Below, piece after piece: positions 8,112 to 17,320 of a stretch of DNA of 59,474 nt. The stretch spans positions 1 through 59,474 of the forward strand of contig CALJHG010000023.1 of assembly GCA_938075585.1 (NCBI GenBank). Direction: 5' to 3'. The notes beneath the pieces were generated by a model. The model worked only from the letters and a program-made list of their open reading frames with translations, was not told the DNA's origin and did no database searches. This stretch comes from an uncultured Gammaproteobacteria bacterium (GTDB lineage: Bacteria; Pseudomonadota; Gammaproteobacteria; Ga0077536). Numbering within the stretch: position 1 is the stretch's first letter; the number at the start of each line of letters is the position of its first letter. A program made the position numbers and the translations under genes.

Positions 8112-8456
8112 TTAGTTAAATAATTTTTTCAAGAAACCGACTATTCCGCCTGAATTTTTCGGGGTATGCCCACGTCGGTTCCCGCTTCTTTTTGATTTAC
8201 TTCGATCTTTTGACCCAGGTTGTGACTGATCTACTCTCAGTTGCCTGCCCTCGTAGTCCGATCCATTGAGCTCATCGATAGCTTCTTTCCCGTCCTCTTC
8301 TATGACCATCTCTACGAAGCCGTAGCCTCGTGATCTTTTTGTGCGCCTATCGAATATTATTTCCGCTGAATTGACTTCTCCAAACTCTTCAAAAAGTTCT
8401 TTTAGGTCTTCGTTCGTCGCGCTGTAAGGTAAATTGCCTACGTAAATGTTAATCAT
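8112..8456 (-). CDS. RRM-domain RNA-binding protein
   Basis: A 114-residue protein with one RNA recognition motif at residues 1-78. RNP2 is IYVGNL (residues 3-8) and RNP1 is RGYGFVEM (around residues 43-50), both with the aromatic residues that stack on RNA. A basic, Ser/Arg/Lys/Gly-rich tail and a short hydrophobic C-terminus (GIVGFLKKLFN) follow. Bacterial single-RRM proteins of this type are often cold-induced post-transcriptional regulators. AAGGA lies seven bases before the ATG. A perfect 9-bp inverted repeat lies 36-57 bases upstream of the start and may control it. Confidence 0.9.
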   Translation of the reverse strand: MINIYVGNLPYSATNEDLKELFEEFGEVNSAEIIFDRRTKRSRGYGFVEMVIEEDGKEAIDELNGSDYEGRQLRVDQSQPGSKDRSKSKRSGNRRGHTPKNSGGIVGFLKKLFN

Positions 8457-8491
8457 GATGTTCCTTGTGTATCTTTAATGTACTTTCGAAA

Positions 8492-8513
8492 TTAGAACGA
8501 GTGTTCGTTCTAA
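8492..8513. promoter_or_regulatory. Perfect 9-bp inverted repeat upstream of the RRM gene
   Basis: Arms TTAGAACGA and TCGTTCTAA are separated by GTGT. The spacing and symmetry suit a dimeric repressor such as a TetR-family protein. The inner part GAAC-N4-GTTC also matches the Gram-positive LexA box, which would be unexpected in a gammaproteobacterium. It lies between the end of the glutaryl-CoA dehydrogenase gene and the RRM gene start; a hairpin at the end of the dehydrogenase transcript is the alternative. Confidence 0.5.
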
Positions 8514-8577
8514 GACAGGCATTGTGCCGCAGTTTGTTACTAAAATGCAATGGCGCAATTAAATTGTTACTTGGGCT

Positions 8578-9801
8578 TTAAAAAAATGCTTGAATTCCCG
8601 TTTGAGCACGGCCCAATATTAGTGCGTGGACGTCATGGGTGCCCTCATATGTGTTTACTGCTTCTAGATTCAAGAGGTGACGTATCACGTGGTATTCGTC
8701 TGATACCCCGTTGCCTCCGTGCATGTCCCGAGCAGTGCGTGCAATGTCGAGTGCCTTTCCGCAGTTGTTACGTTTAATCAGTGAGATTGATTCGGGTGAG
8801 CCTTTACCTAAATCAATCATACGGCCCACAGATAATGAAGCCTGATAGCCTAAAGCTATTTCAGTTTGCATGTCTGCTAACTTTTTCTGGACTAGTTGGT
8901 TCGCGGCCAAAGGACGTCCGAATTGATTCCTCGATAAAGTATACTCGCGCGCGGCTCGCCAGCAGTACTCCGCAGCACCCATGGCACCCCATGCGATCCC
9001 GTAGCGAGCCCTGTTAAGACACCCGAAAGGCCCTTTTAACCCCTCCACATTCGGCAAGAGATGTTCTTCCGAAACATGTACTTCATCCATCACTATTTCA
9101 CCAGTGACTGACGCTCTCAGCGAAAACTTGCCTTCAATCTTTGGCGTACTTAAACCTGGCATGTCCCGCTCTAAAACAAAGCCTCGAATTATCTCATCGT
9201 CAGTTTTAGCCCAGACCACAAAAACATCAGCAATCGGGGCGTTAGAGATCCACATTTTGTTTCCGCTGATTTTATAGCCTCCTGAAACTTTCTTAGCTCT
9301 AGTTTTCATACCTCCTGGATCAGACCCATGATCAGGCTCCGTTAGGCCAAAACAGCCGACCCATTTCCCGGAGGCAAGCTGAGGCAAGTATTTTTGTCTC
9401 TGTGATTCGGTGCCGTAGGCGAATATGGGGTGCATCACTAAGCTTGATTGCACACTCATAGCGGAGCGGTAACCAGAGTCAACGCGTTCCACTTCGCGGG
9501 CTATGAGTCCGTAGTCAACGTAAGATAATCCCGCCCCTCCATATTGTTCAGGGATTGTTGCACCTAAGAATCCATGCTCGCCGAACTCGGCCATGATTTC
9601 ACGATCAAAACGTTCGTAACGGTGCGCCTCAAGAACTCGTGACATCAGACGATCCTGGCAAAATTGATTGGCAGCTTCGGCAAGCATTTTTTCCTCTTCG
9701 CTTAAATTCTCGTTTAAATAAAGTGGGTCTTCCCAGTTGAACCGAGCTTCAGCTGTTGCCTTGACATTGTGATCCGTGCTTTTATCTCCAGAATTAGTCA
9801 T
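8578..9801 (-). CDS. gcdH: Glutaryl-CoA dehydrogenase
   Basis: A 407-residue acyl-CoA dehydrogenase of the glutaryl-CoA subgroup, which oxidatively decarboxylates glutaryl-CoA to crotonyl-CoA in lysine, tryptophan and aromatic dicarboxylate breakdown. The N-terminal [17 protein letters not shown] block, [37 protein letters not shown] and the C-terminal [20 protein letters not shown] are close to known GcdH sequences. The catalytic Glu is Glu386 in TYEGTHD. AAGGA lies 11 bases before the ATG. It diverges from etfB, which would take its electrons. Symbol is based on motif match; substrate is untested. Confidence 0.9.
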   Translation of the reverse strand: MTNSGDKSTDHNVKATAEARFNWEDPLYLNENLSEEEKMLAEAANQFCQDRLMSRVLEAHRYERFDREIMAEFGEHGFLGATIPEQYGGAGLSYVDYGLIAREVERVDSGYRSAMSVQSSLVMHPIFAYGTESQRQKYLPQLASGKWVGCFGLTEPDHGSDPGGMKTRAKKVSGGYKISGNKMWISNAPIADVFVVWAKTDDEIIRGFVLERDMPGLSTPKIEGKFSLRASVTGEIVMDEVHVSEEHLLPNVEGLKGPFGCLNRARYGIAWGAMGAAEYCWRAAREYTLSRNQFGRPLAANQLVQKKLADMQTEIALGYQASLSVGRMIDLGKGSPESISLIKRNNCGKALDIARTARDMHGGNGVSDEYHVIRHLLNLEAVNTYEGTHDVHALILGRAQTGIQAFF

Positions 9802-9970
9802 TTACAGTAATTTCCTTAAGTCTATATGTCGTGATACGCGATTTAATATGAATTGTACCATCTTAGATTTGAGATGAGTCAAACCTAGCGCTATTAATTA
9901 GTCAACTGAAACTTTTGGTGACCAGCTGGGCACATAATTTGATTTACGCTTTTGTGACGGCGGCTTTATT

Positions 9971-9988
9971 GATAATATGAATGTTATC
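9971..9988. promoter_or_regulatory. Small inverted repeat in the gcdH-etfB intergenic region
   Basis: GATAA and TTATC arms flank an 8-base spacer. It lies in the 279-base divergent region 9802-10080, about 100 bases before etfB. The short arms make this a weak operator candidate. I see no coding sequence or RNA gene in that region. Confidence 0.25.
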
Positions 9989-10080
9989 ATGAACGCACAT
10001 AGAGCTAAATTCCTACGCCGGTCGTAGTTAGTGAGGTGTAGTGTGTGTCTATCGATTGTTTTAAGTGTATGGAGAATTTG

Positions 10081-10833
10081 ATGAAGATTTTAGTGGCTGT
10101 AAAACGCGCTATTGACTATAACGTTAAGGCTAGACCAAAGGCGGACGGGTCTGATGTAGATTTGGCCAACGTAAAAATGTCAATGAACCCGTTTGACGAA
10201 ATAGCTGTTGAGGAGGCGATCAGGCTACAAGAAGCTGGGGTTGCGAGCGAAACTGTGGCGGTTTCTATCGGTCCTAAGCAGTGCCAAGAAACCCTTCGAA
10301 CTGCGATGGCAATGGGGATTGATAGGGGGATCTTAGTGTCCTCAGATGATGAAGTTCAACCACTAGCCGTAGCCAAGCTTTTAAAATTCGTAGTCGAAAA
10401 GGAACAACCTGAACTAGTAATTGTAGGGAAACAGGCTATTGATGACGATTCAAATCAGGTAGGACAAATGCTATCGGCACTATTAGGCTGGTCGCAAGGG
10501 ACATTTGCTTGTGGCGTCGAACTGGGTGGATCGGGCAATCTAACTGTTCGCCGTGAGATAGATGGTGGAATTCAGACGCTTGATCTCAAAATGCCTGCAG
10601 TCATCACAACAGATCTTCGATTGAATGAGCCTAGATACGTCAAGCTTCCCAATATAATGAAAGCTAAGAAGAAACCTCTTGATGTGATTGAAGCTGGAGA
10701 GACGGGGGTCGATATAAAACCACGACTGGTTACTGTAAAGGTGACTGAGCCGCCTGTAAGAGACGGCGGAGTTAAGGTCGAGGACGTAAATGAACTCATT
10801 GAAAAACTTAGAAACGAAGCAAAGGTAATATGA
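10081..10833 (+). CDS. etfB: Electron transfer flavoprotein beta subunit
   Basis: A 250-residue ETF beta subunit, which binds AMP and pairs with EtfA to take electrons from acyl-CoA dehydrogenases. Signatures are [14 protein letters not shown] at the start, [33 protein letters not shown] and the ETF beta signature around [22 protein letters not shown] 10081 is chosen because MKILVAVKR is the conserved N-terminus and GGAG lies six bases upstream; the frame is open to 10045. The stop is separated from etfA by one base, so the two are co-translated. Confidence 0.95.
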   Translation: MKILVAVKRAIDYNVKARPKADGSDVDLANVKMSMNPFDEIAVEEAIRLQEAGVASETVAVSIGPKQCQETLRTAMAMGIDRGILVSSDDEVQPLAVAKLLKFVVEKEQPELVIVGKQAIDDDSNQVGQMLSALLGWSQGTFACGVELGGSGNLTVRREIDGGIQTLDLKMPAVITTDLRLNEPRYVKLPNIMKAKKKPLDVIEAGETGVDIKPRLVTVKVTEPPVRDGGVKVEDVNELIEKLRNEAKVI

Positions 10834-10834
10834 A

Positions 10835-11770
10835 ATGGCGGTATTAGTTGTAGCAGAACATAATAATTCTGAGTTGAACGCGGCTACTTTAAATGCGGTG
10901 ACAGCTGCTATTCAGATCGATTCTGACGTGGATGTTTTAGTCGCAGGTGAGGGGTGCACTTCGGTGGTAGAACAAGCGGCCACCATTGATGATGTCAGGA
11001 GAGTACTTCATACCGATGCCGCGATTTATGCTAACGGCTTAGCAGAAAACCTTGCTGATCTCGTCGTAAGCTTAGCAGAAGGATACAGTCACCTTCTGAC
11101 TGCTGCCACGACAACAGGGAAAAATGTTATGCCGCGTGTTTCGGCATTGCTTGATGTCGCGCAAATTTCTGACATTATCGGCGTTGAGTCCACCGACACT
11201 TTTGTGCGCCCAGTTTACGCGGGTAATATAATAGCGACAGTCCAATCGACCGACGATATAAAAGCGATTACAGTGCGAACTACCGCGTTTGAGGCCGCTA
11301 AAACAACTGGTGGTGCAGCAACAATAGAAGTTGTTAGTGAGGCCTCAAATTTAGAATTGTCAACATTTGTGGGTGAGGAGCTCACAAAATCTGATCGGCC
11401 AGAGTTGGCGGCGGCAGATATAATTGTGTCTGGTGGAAGAGGAGTTGGAAGCTCTGAAAATTTTTCTATTATCGAAGCTTTAGCGGATAAATTGGGTGCT
11501 GCAGTAGGGGCTTCCAGGGCAGCTGTTGATGCTGGCTATATGCCGAATGACTACCAAGTAGGGCAGACCGGTAAAGTAGTTGCCCCCACAGTTTACATAG
11601 CCGTCGGTATTTCTGGAGCTATCCAGCACTTGGCGGGAATGAAGGACTCGAAAGTGATAGTAGCGATAAATAAGGATGAAGAGGCCCCGATCTTTGGGGT
11701 TGCCGACTACGGTTTGGTGGGAGACTTGTTTAAAGAGGTTCCCGCCATGGTGGACGCGTTAGACGGATAA
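10835..11770 (+). CDS. etfA: Electron transfer flavoprotein alpha subunit
   Basis: A 311-residue ETF alpha subunit, the FAD-carrying partner of EtfB. The C-terminal FAD domain is clear: [59 protein letters not shown] and [20 protein letters not shown]. The length is normal for the family. The ATG follows the etfB TGA after one base. With three acyl-CoA dehydrogenases upstream and ETF-ubiquinone oxidoreductase downstream, the chain acyl-CoA to ETF to quinone is complete in this window. Confidence 0.95.
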   Translation: MAVLVVAEHNNSELNAATLNAVTAAIQIDSDVDVLVAGEGCTSVVEQAATIDDVRRVLHTDAAIYANGLAENLADLVVSLAEGYSHLLTAATTTGKNVMPRVSALLDVAQISDIIGVESTDTFVRPVYAGNIIATVQSTDDIKAITVRTTAFEAAKTTGGAATIEVVSEASNLELSTFVGEELTKSDRPELAAADIIVSGGRGVGSSENFSIIEALADKLGAAVGASRAAVDAGYMPNDYQVGQTGKVVAPTVYIAVGISGAIQHLAGMKDSKVIVAINKDEEAPIFGVADYGLVGDLFKEVPAMVDALDG

Positions 11771-11815
11771 CATGTTGATCTTGAGACCTTACTCACTTAA
11801 GAAGAAAGGATAGCC

Positions 11816-13447
11816 ATGGAACGCGAATCTATGCAATTTGACGTGGTAATCGTAGGTGGAGGGCCGTCAGGATTGTCGGCCGCGATTCGTCTCAAGCAAC
11901 TTGGATTGGCCTCAGGTAGAGAAATATCTGTCTGTGTGCTAGAGAAAGCTTCTGAAATTGGCGCGCATATATTGTCCGGAGCCGTTATAGAACCGAGGTC
12001 TTTGTCCGAATTGTTCCCTAACTGGGCGGAATTAGGAGCTCCTTTGCATACCCCCGCGGGAAAGGATCGCTTTTTGTATTTAACCAAAAAACGTGCCCTG
12101 AGATTGCCTACTCCGCCACAAATGCACAATAAGGGAAATTTCATTGCCAGTTTAGGTAATTTGTGCAGATGGCTTGCGGAACAAGCGGAGGAATTAGAGG
12201 TAGAGGTTTATCCTGGTTTCGCGGCTTCGGAAGTGCTTTACGATGATCAGGGGGTCGTAAAAGGTGTGGCGACTGGCGATATGGGTATGCTTGAAGATGG
12301 GACAGAAGGACCTAATTTCGAGCGCGGTATGGAATTGCATGCGAAACAAACTATTTTTGCAGAAGGAGCTAGAGGTTCTTTAACCAAAACTTTGTTTGAG
12401 AGATTTAACCTCCGTTCTGAGTCTGACCCGCAAGTATTTGGCCTAGGGATCAAAGAACTCTGGGAAGTATCACCTGCCAAGCACAAGAAAGGTCAGATTA
12501 CTCATACTACTGGTTGGCCTCTTGATATAAATACCTATGGTGGCTCATGGATGTACCATTTTGACGATAATTTAGTATCGGTAGGATTTGTCGTAGGCTT
12601 AAATTATCGAAATCCTTACCTTAGTCCGTTTGAGGAAATGCAACGATTTAAGACTCATCCTGCAATAAGCTCTGTTTTTGATGGCGGTAAAAGAATCGCC
12701 TACGGTGCCAGAGCCATTAGTGCGGGAGGATTTCAATCGATACCTAAACTAACTTTTCCCGGGGGAATGTTAGTAGGAGACACTGCGGGTTTTTTAAATC
12801 TGCCAAAGATCAAAGGTACGCACACTGCAATGAAGTCTGGTATGACGGCAGCTGAAGCAATTTTTGATAGTTTGGAAGATAGCCAAGCGATCGCTAATGA
12901 AGTTACGGGTTACAGAAAACGATTAGAAGGGACATGGCTGTGGGATGAGCTAAAAAAAGTCAGAAACATCAAGCCTTCCTTTCACTGGGGTTTATTTCCT
13001 GCAATGGCTTATTCTGCAATTGATACTTACATTTTTCGGGGCCGTGCGCCGTGGACATTCGCGCACAAAGCTGATCACGAAGGGCTCTTGCCAGCCGAGA
13101 GATGTAAGCCGCTTGACTATCCGAAACCAGATGGGAAACTTACATTCGATAAATTATCGTCTGTTTTTCTCTCAAATACTAATCACGAAGAAGGTCAGCC
13201 TTGCCATTTGACCTTGAAAGATGCCTCAGTAGCTCTTGATATTAACTACAAAATTTTTGATGGGCCAGAGGCGCGCTACTGTCCAGCTGGGGTTTACGAG
13301 TACGTAGAAGAGGGTAGTGGCCCTCGACTTCAAATAAATTCGCAAAACTGCGTCCATTGTAAGACCTGCGATATTAAAGATCCCACCCAGAATATTAACT
13401 GGATTACTCCTGAAGGCGGTGGTGGACCTAATTACCCCAATATGTAG
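11816..13447 (+). CDS. Electron transfer flavoprotein-ubiquinone oxidoreductase
   Basis: A 543-residue membrane-associated FAD/4Fe-4S enzyme that oxidises ETF and reduces ubiquinone. The N-terminal dinucleotide motif VVIVGGGPSGLSAAIRL (about residues 9-25), the middle GGMLVGDTAGFLNLPKIKG block and the C-terminal iron-sulfur cysteines (ARYCPAGVYEY, then NCVHCKTCDIKDP) are all present. Length matches the family (about 540-550). The start follows AAGGA by about six bases. It lies 45 bases after etfA and is followed by a ferredoxin gene 12 bases later, forming a continuous electron-transfer operon. Confidence 0.95.
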   Translation: MERESMQFDVVIVGGGPSGLSAAIRLKQLGLASGREISVCVLEKASEIGAHILSGAVIEPRSLSELFPNWAELGAPLHTPAGKDRFLYLTKKRALRLPTPPQMHNKGNFIASLGNLCRWLAEQAEELEVEVYPGFAASEVLYDDQGVVKGVATGDMGMLEDGTEGPNFERGMELHAKQTIFAEGARGSLTKTLFERFNLRSESDPQVFGLGIKELWEVSPAKHKKGQITHTTGWPLDINTYGGSWMYHFDDNLVSVGFVVGLNYRNPYLSPFEEMQRFKTHPAISSVFDGGKRIAYGARAISAGGFQSIPKLTFPGGMLVGDTAGFLNLPKIKGTHTAMKSGMTAAEAIFDSLEDSQAIANEVTGYRKRLEGTWLWDELKKVRNIKPSFHWGLFPAMAYSAIDTYIFRGRAPWTFAHKADHEGLLPAERCKPLDYPKPDGKLTFDKLSSVFLSNTNHEEGQPCHLTLKDASVALDINYKIFDGPEARYCPAGVYEYVEEGSGPRLQINSQNCVHCKTCDIKDPTQNINWITPEGGGGPNYPNM

Positions 13448-13459
13448 AAAGAGAGAACT

Positions 13460-13783
13460 ATGAGTAAAGTGACATACCGTCAGGCGGACGGGAGTACGAA
13501 CACAATTGAAGTCCCTGTAGGTTGGAGTTTGATGGAGGCTGCTATGCAAAATTCTATTGAAGGGATTCCAGCCGAATGTGGTGGAGGCTGCGCTTGTGCC
13601 ACCTGTCACGTATATATAGAAGAAGACGATCTGAGTAAGCTTCCAGATCTAAGCGATATGGAGGGGGATATGCTGGAGTGCGTCGCGGCAGAGCGCTTGC
13701 CTGGGTCTCGTTTAAGTTGCCAAATTCGTATGACGGATGAAATGGGGGATTTAACTGTAACCATTCCATCAGAGCAGTTTTAA
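13460..13783 (+). CDS. 2Fe-2S ferredoxin, adrenodoxin/putidaredoxin type
   Basis: A 107-residue soluble ferredoxin. Ligands Cys40, Cys46, Cys49 and Cys87 give the C-x5-C-x2-C...C pattern of adrenodoxin and putidaredoxin (AECGGGCACATCHVYIE, then SCQIRMTDEMGDL). Such ferredoxins pass single electrons from an NAD(P)H-dependent reductase to a cytochrome P450 or a related oxygenase. The reductase gene follows after 10 bases. No P450 or Rieske oxygenase is present in the window, so the terminal partner must be elsewhere. Iron-sulfur cluster assembly (Isc-type) ferredoxins are similar but normally sit in isc operons. Confidence 0.93.
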   Translation: MSKVTYRQADGSTNTIEVPVGWSLMEAAMQNSIEGIPAECGGGCACATCHVYIEEDDLSKLPDLSDMEGDMLECVAAERLPGSRLSCQIRMTDEMGDLTVTIPSEQF

Positions 13784-13793
13784 GATTGCTGGC

Positions 13794-15014
13794 GTGACTG
13801 GTGATGTTTTCGTTGTTGTTGGTGCGGGACAGGCTGGAATTCAAGTATGTAACTCACTGAGAAATTCTGGGTTCTCCGGTCAACTTATTTTAGTGGGTGA
13901 TGAAGCTATTCTGCCTTACCAAAGACCGCCGCTGAGTAAATCTTTTTTGCTAGGTGACATCGACGAACAGCGACTTTTGTTTAGACCTCAATCTCATTTC
14001 GAGAAACAATCGATTGAACTACTGCTTGGTACCAAAGTGATTGCTATTGATAGGTCATCGAGAACGATTAGCTTAGAATGCGGCCGAACGTTAAATTACA
14101 CAAAACTAGCTTTGACCACTGGGACAAGAGTGCGATTGCTTGATTGCGAAGGGGCTGTTAATACCCAAGTGCATTATATACGTAGCCTAAATGACAGTAT
14201 TGCTTTAAGAAATAAGCTAGCAGAAGTTGAGCGCGTGGCTATTATAGGCGGTGGTTTTGTTGGACTGGAGGTTGCCGCCGTGACTCGAAAACTAGGTAAA
14301 GCCGTGACAGTTTATGAGGCTGAAGATCGGCTCATGGGGCGTGTTGTGTCGTCAATGCTCTCTGAGTTTTACAGTGATTTACATCGTGAAAATGGCGTCT
14401 CTCTGTGTCTGGGCGAGCGCATTGATAAAGTGGAAGTCTGTGACAACACTGTACAGATTTACACCAACAAACAGCATAGTTTGGACTGTGACATTATTGT
14501 GGCCGGTATAGGAGCTATTGCTAATGAAGAGATTGCATTAGAAGCCGGACTTAGCTGTGATCGAGGGATTATAGTTGATAATCGATGTCTTACCACTGAT
14601 CCAGATATCGTTGCGGCTGGTGATTGTACTGTGCATTACAACCAGTTTGCTGGTAAAACCGTCCGGTTAGAGTCGGTGCAAAACGCCGTAGATCAGGCTA
14701 AGGTAGCTGCCTCTACAATGTTGAGTGGAGATTTGGTCTATGAGCAGGTTCCCTGGTTCTGGTCGGATCAATACGACGCCAAACTTCAGATAGCCGGCAT
14801 TAATACGGACTATGATAAATATTTGACTGCAGGAAGAGTTGGGGATAATAGGTTTTCTATATTTTATTTCAAAGATGACTGTCTTATAGGAGCAGATTCA
14901 ATTAACGATCCCTCATGTCACATGGCAGTACGTAAGATAATGACGACTAAAAGTGCGTCAATGACTCAGATTCAAGAGAATCTAGACGATTTAAAAAGCT
15001 TTGCCAAACAGTAG
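13794..15014 (+). CDS. Ferredoxin reductase, putidaredoxin/rubredoxin reductase-like FAD protein
   Basis: A 406-residue flavoprotein with two dinucleotide folds: FAD (VVVGAGQAGIQVCNSLR, residues about 6-22) and NAD(P)H (VAIIGGGFVGLEVAAVTRKLG, mid-protein). LPYQRPPLSKSFLLGD and the C-terminal VPWFWSDQYDAKLQIAG are hallmarks of putidaredoxin-reductase-like enzymes. It should reduce the adjacent ferredoxin. The start is GTG with no strong ribosome binding site, so coupling to the upstream ferredoxin is likely. Its TAG touches the stop codon of the convergent TPR gene with no base between. Confidence 0.92.
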   Translation: MTGDVFVVVGAGQAGIQVCNSLRNSGFSGQLILVGDEAILPYQRPPLSKSFLLGDIDEQRLLFRPQSHFEKQSIELLLGTKVIAIDRSSRTISLECGRTLNYTKLALTTGTRVRLLDCEGAVNTQVHYIRSLNDSIALRNKLAEVERVAIIGGGFVGLEVAAVTRKLGKAVTVYEAEDRLMGRVVSSMLSEFYSDLHRENGVSLCLGERIDKVEVCDNTVQIYTNKQHSLDCDIIVAGIGAIANEEIALEAGLSCDRGIIVDNRCLTTDPDIVAAGDCTVHYNQFAGKTVRLESVQNAVDQAKVAASTMLSGDLVYEQVPWFWSDQYDAKLQIAGINTDYDKYLTAGRVGDNRFSIFYFKDDCLIGADSINDPSCHMAVRKIMTTKSASMTQIQENLDDLKSFAKQ

Positions 15015-16259
15015 TTAAAGACGGTCAATATATTTGAGCCACCTGCTGGCTAGTAATGTTTTCTCTCCGGTATCAATTGCCTTAATGAAAGCGCTTCTTG
15101 ATTCGGATAGTTTTTGTTGATTGAGTAGTATGATTCCCAGCATTATATTTGCGTCGGCGACAGAATTGAGATTGCCTTTTCTTATCCCTTCCTTTACCCA
15201 GTTAGATGCATCTAACCATTTCTCCTCATCGATAAATATCTGGGCAATCCGTAGATGAATATTTCCATGCGACGATAAAGAAGCAGCTTGCGTAAGAGGT
15301 TGAAGTGCAAGTTTTACTTCCTTTGCTTCCAGCCATGCATGACCGAGTAACTTTAGGTTTTGTTCTGATACTGGAAGCACTTTTTGCTTTAGAGCATGAT
15401 CTAAAATTCTAGCAGCTTTATAAGGCGCGCCATTTGAAAGATGTAGATTTACTAATGCTTTAATCTCTATGATTTTGGACAGAGGCTTTATATCGTTTAA
15501 GGCTTCGAGTATTACTAACCGTGATTGACTTTTCCCTGCGAGACCATAGTTGTCCGCCAATCTATGAGCATATTCTCTTTTAGGGTACGTTTCGTTTAGT
15601 TCCTCCATTATGTTTACCATTTCGATATATTTTTCGGTAAGGAAATAACATGCATGCAAGATCTGGAGCCACTCTTCTTTAGGAGCTAAGCCTTTCGCTC
15701 GGTTTTTCTTCACAACTCTTAATATAGCTTCCAAGGCTATGAAATAATTACCTTGCATTAAATGAATGCGGCTTTCTAACACCGTCAAAACATCCAGACC
15801 TTCTAAGCCGACTTTTTGAAGCTTTGAAATTTCAGTGAGCGCGTCATCATATTCTTCGTTTACTGCCATTAATTGACAGAGAACTAAGTGAGAGTTTGAG
15901 CGTAACGTCTTCGGAATTCCTTCCAATGTTAGTATCTCTCGATATATGGCTATAGATTCATTTAGCTGTCCACCTCCATAAAGGAGCTGACCTTTTAATC
16001 CTAACCCTACAGCTTTTTCATAAGCAGAGATTGTTTTCTTGTCCAAATATTGATGGGCTAATTTTAATCCTAGCGCAAATTTTTCATTGTCTAGGGCTTT
16101 CTGTATTTCCGCAATTTCCGCATACGAATTAATAGAAATGCTGGGGATTTTTTCTGACCCTATAAGTGGAAAGCTAAAAATCAAAGTTATTAGCAGCGCA
16201 ATAAGTTTTTTTAAAACAGAGGGGTCGTAATAGATTAGCGAGGACATGTTACTGCTCAA
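15015..16259 (-). CDS. Exported TPR protein of the TonB energy-transduction operon
   Basis: A 414-residue protein with an N-terminal signal segment (KKLIALLITLIFSFPLIGS, residues about 17-35) and then about ten helix-turn-helix tetratricopeptide-like repeats, e.g. AVGLGLKGQLLYGGGQLNES and DANIMLGIILLNQQKLSESR. It is the last gene of the DUF3450-ExbB-ExbB-ExbD-TonB run and overlaps the tonB stop by 11 bases. TPR proteins are regular members of TtpC-type TonB2 clusters and are thought to act in the periplasm on receptor energisation. No enzymatic motif is seen. Confidence 0.82.
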   Translation of the reverse strand: MSSNMSSLIYYDPSVLKKLIALLITLIFSFPLIGSEKIPSISINSYAEIAEIQKALDNEKFALGLKLAHQYLDKKTISAYEKAVGLGLKGQLLYGGGQLNESIAIYREILTLEGIPKTLRSNSHLVLCQLMAVNEEYDDALTEISKLQKVGLEGLDVLTVLESRIHLMQGNYFIALEAILRVVKKNRAKGLAPKEEWLQILHACYFLTEKYIEMVNIMEELNETYPKREYAHRLADNYGLAGKSQSRLVILEALNDIKPLSKIIEIKALVNLHLSNGAPYKAARILDHALKQKVLPVSEQNLKLLGHAWLEAKEVKLALQPLTQAASLSSHGNIHLRIAQIFIDEEKWLDASNWVKEGIRKGNLNSVADANIMLGIILLNQQKLSESRSAFIKAIDTGEKTLLASRWLKYIDRL

Positions 16260-16893
16260 GACGGTACACGAACTTGTTACGTATTCCCGCGACAGTAACG
16301 GCTATGCCGTTCTCAATTCGTGGTTTGTATCTAAACTTTTTAACCGCCCGCAAGGAGGCAGCACTAAAGAGAGTATCACATTGATCAGTCACTACCGAAG
16401 CATCGCCAACAGAGCCGTCCGCCATAACAGTAAATTCAATCACACAGTTACCTTCACTTCCGCGATTGCGTGCCCGAGGGGGATAGACTGGTGCCACTTT
16501 TACTATGGGTAGCATCTCTCCCTCAGATTTAATGAGTGATATCGATTGGGGCGAAAGCTTCAATTCGTCCATAACAGCAATGTTGCTTGGTTGCTCATCC
16601 GGTAAGTTTAGTTGAGAAGCGGTCAGCCTATTAATGATATTCCGAGGCGGTTGTTGGTCACGGTTGGGTTTTGGAGGCTTTCCCTTCTTTTTGATCGTTG
16701 TTTCCTGCGGCGTGCTTCCAATGAAATCGACAAAGTGAAACGGTGTTGCCTGCTCTACCGTATTATTTGATCCTGTAACCAAGACTTGAATCAACGACAG
16801 GAGAACTATAGTGGTTATTAAGGCACATAGAAATGCTATGGATGAAACTTTTAGAGTTTTGGTCCAATTTGAGTTAGCTGGAGTCAATCTCAT
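16249..16893 (-). CDS. TonB family energy transducer
   Basis: A 214-residue TonB protein. One N-terminal membrane helix (residues about 16-38) is followed by a short, basic and proline-containing linker (KKKGKPPKPNRDQQPP) and the C-terminal receptor-contact domain (KVAPVYPPRARNRGSEGNCV, then ASVVTDQCDTLFSAASLRAV and KFRYKPRIENGIAV). The linker is short, as in TonB2-type proteins. It lies 11 bases after exbD and overlaps the TPR gene. It should carry proton-motive energy from the ExbB/ExbD complex to outer-membrane receptors, none of which is encoded in the window. Confidence 0.92.
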   Translation of the reverse strand: MRLTPANSNWTKTLKVSSIAFLCALITTIVLLSLIQVLVTGSNNTVEQATPFHFVDFIGSTPQETTIKKKGKPPKPNRDQQPPRNIINRLTASQLNLPDEQPSNIAVMDELKLSPQSISLIKSEGEMLPIVKVAPVYPPRARNRGSEGNCVIEFTVMADGSVGDASVVTDQCDTLFSAASLRAVKKFRYKPRIENGIAVTVAGIRNKFVYRLEQ

Positions 16894-16904
16894 AGCATCA
16901 AAGT

Positions 16905-17318
16905 CTATCGAGGTTTCTTTGCTGAAATAGCTATATTTGTGACTCCAGCTGCCCTGATTTCGTCCATAACAGAGATCAGAGTATCTGTATAGGAGGCCTT
17001 ATCTGGTTGCACTAACACTGTTCCTTGTGGATTCAAAGATATTAATCGCCGTATGTTGGGTTTGACCGCACGCAAATCAATTTCTCGTTTGTCCACCCAG
17101 ATAGCGTTTTTTGAGTCGATTGCCACCAGTATGTGGGCTTTATTTTGAGTTACTGCGGTCTCCGCCGCAGATCGGTTAACTTCTATTCCGGCTTCTTTTA
17201 CAAAAGTTGCAGTTACTATAAAAAAAATTAGCATAATGAATACTACGTCCAGCATTGGAGTGACATCTATAGCCGATGCAGTCTCTTCATCATCTATTAT
17301 CGATTTAATTCTTTTCAT
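16905..17318 (-). CDS. ExbD/TolR family biopolymer transport protein
   Basis: A 137-residue inner-membrane protein with one N-terminal membrane helix. The essential membrane Asp lies in AIDVTPMLDVVFIMLIFFIV (the DVVFIMLIFF core, about residues 25-34). The rest is the periplasmic ExbD domain (VEVNRSAAET-like strand, VLVQPDKASYTDTLISVMDE). It starts two bases after the ExbB2-type gene ends, indicating a shared transcript. With ExbB it forms the proton-driven motor for TonB. Confidence 0.93.
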   Translation of the reverse strand: MKRIKSIIDDEETASAIDVTPMLDVVFIMLIFFIVTATFVKEAGIEVNRSAAETAVTQNKAHILVAIDSKNAIWVDKREIDLRAVKPNIRRLISLNPQGTVLVQPDKASYTDTLISVMDEIRAAGVTNIAISAKKPR

Positions 17319-17320
17319 CT

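Noticed and set aside
8578-8777. Plus-strand frame over the end of gcdH
   Set aside because: It is antisense to the conserved catalytic C-terminus of glutaryl-CoA dehydrogenase and shows no family pattern.
9802-10080. Possible tRNA or small RNA in the gcdH-etfB gap
   Set aside because: No cloverleaf, no T-loop consensus and no terminator were found; only a short GATAA/TTATC repeat.
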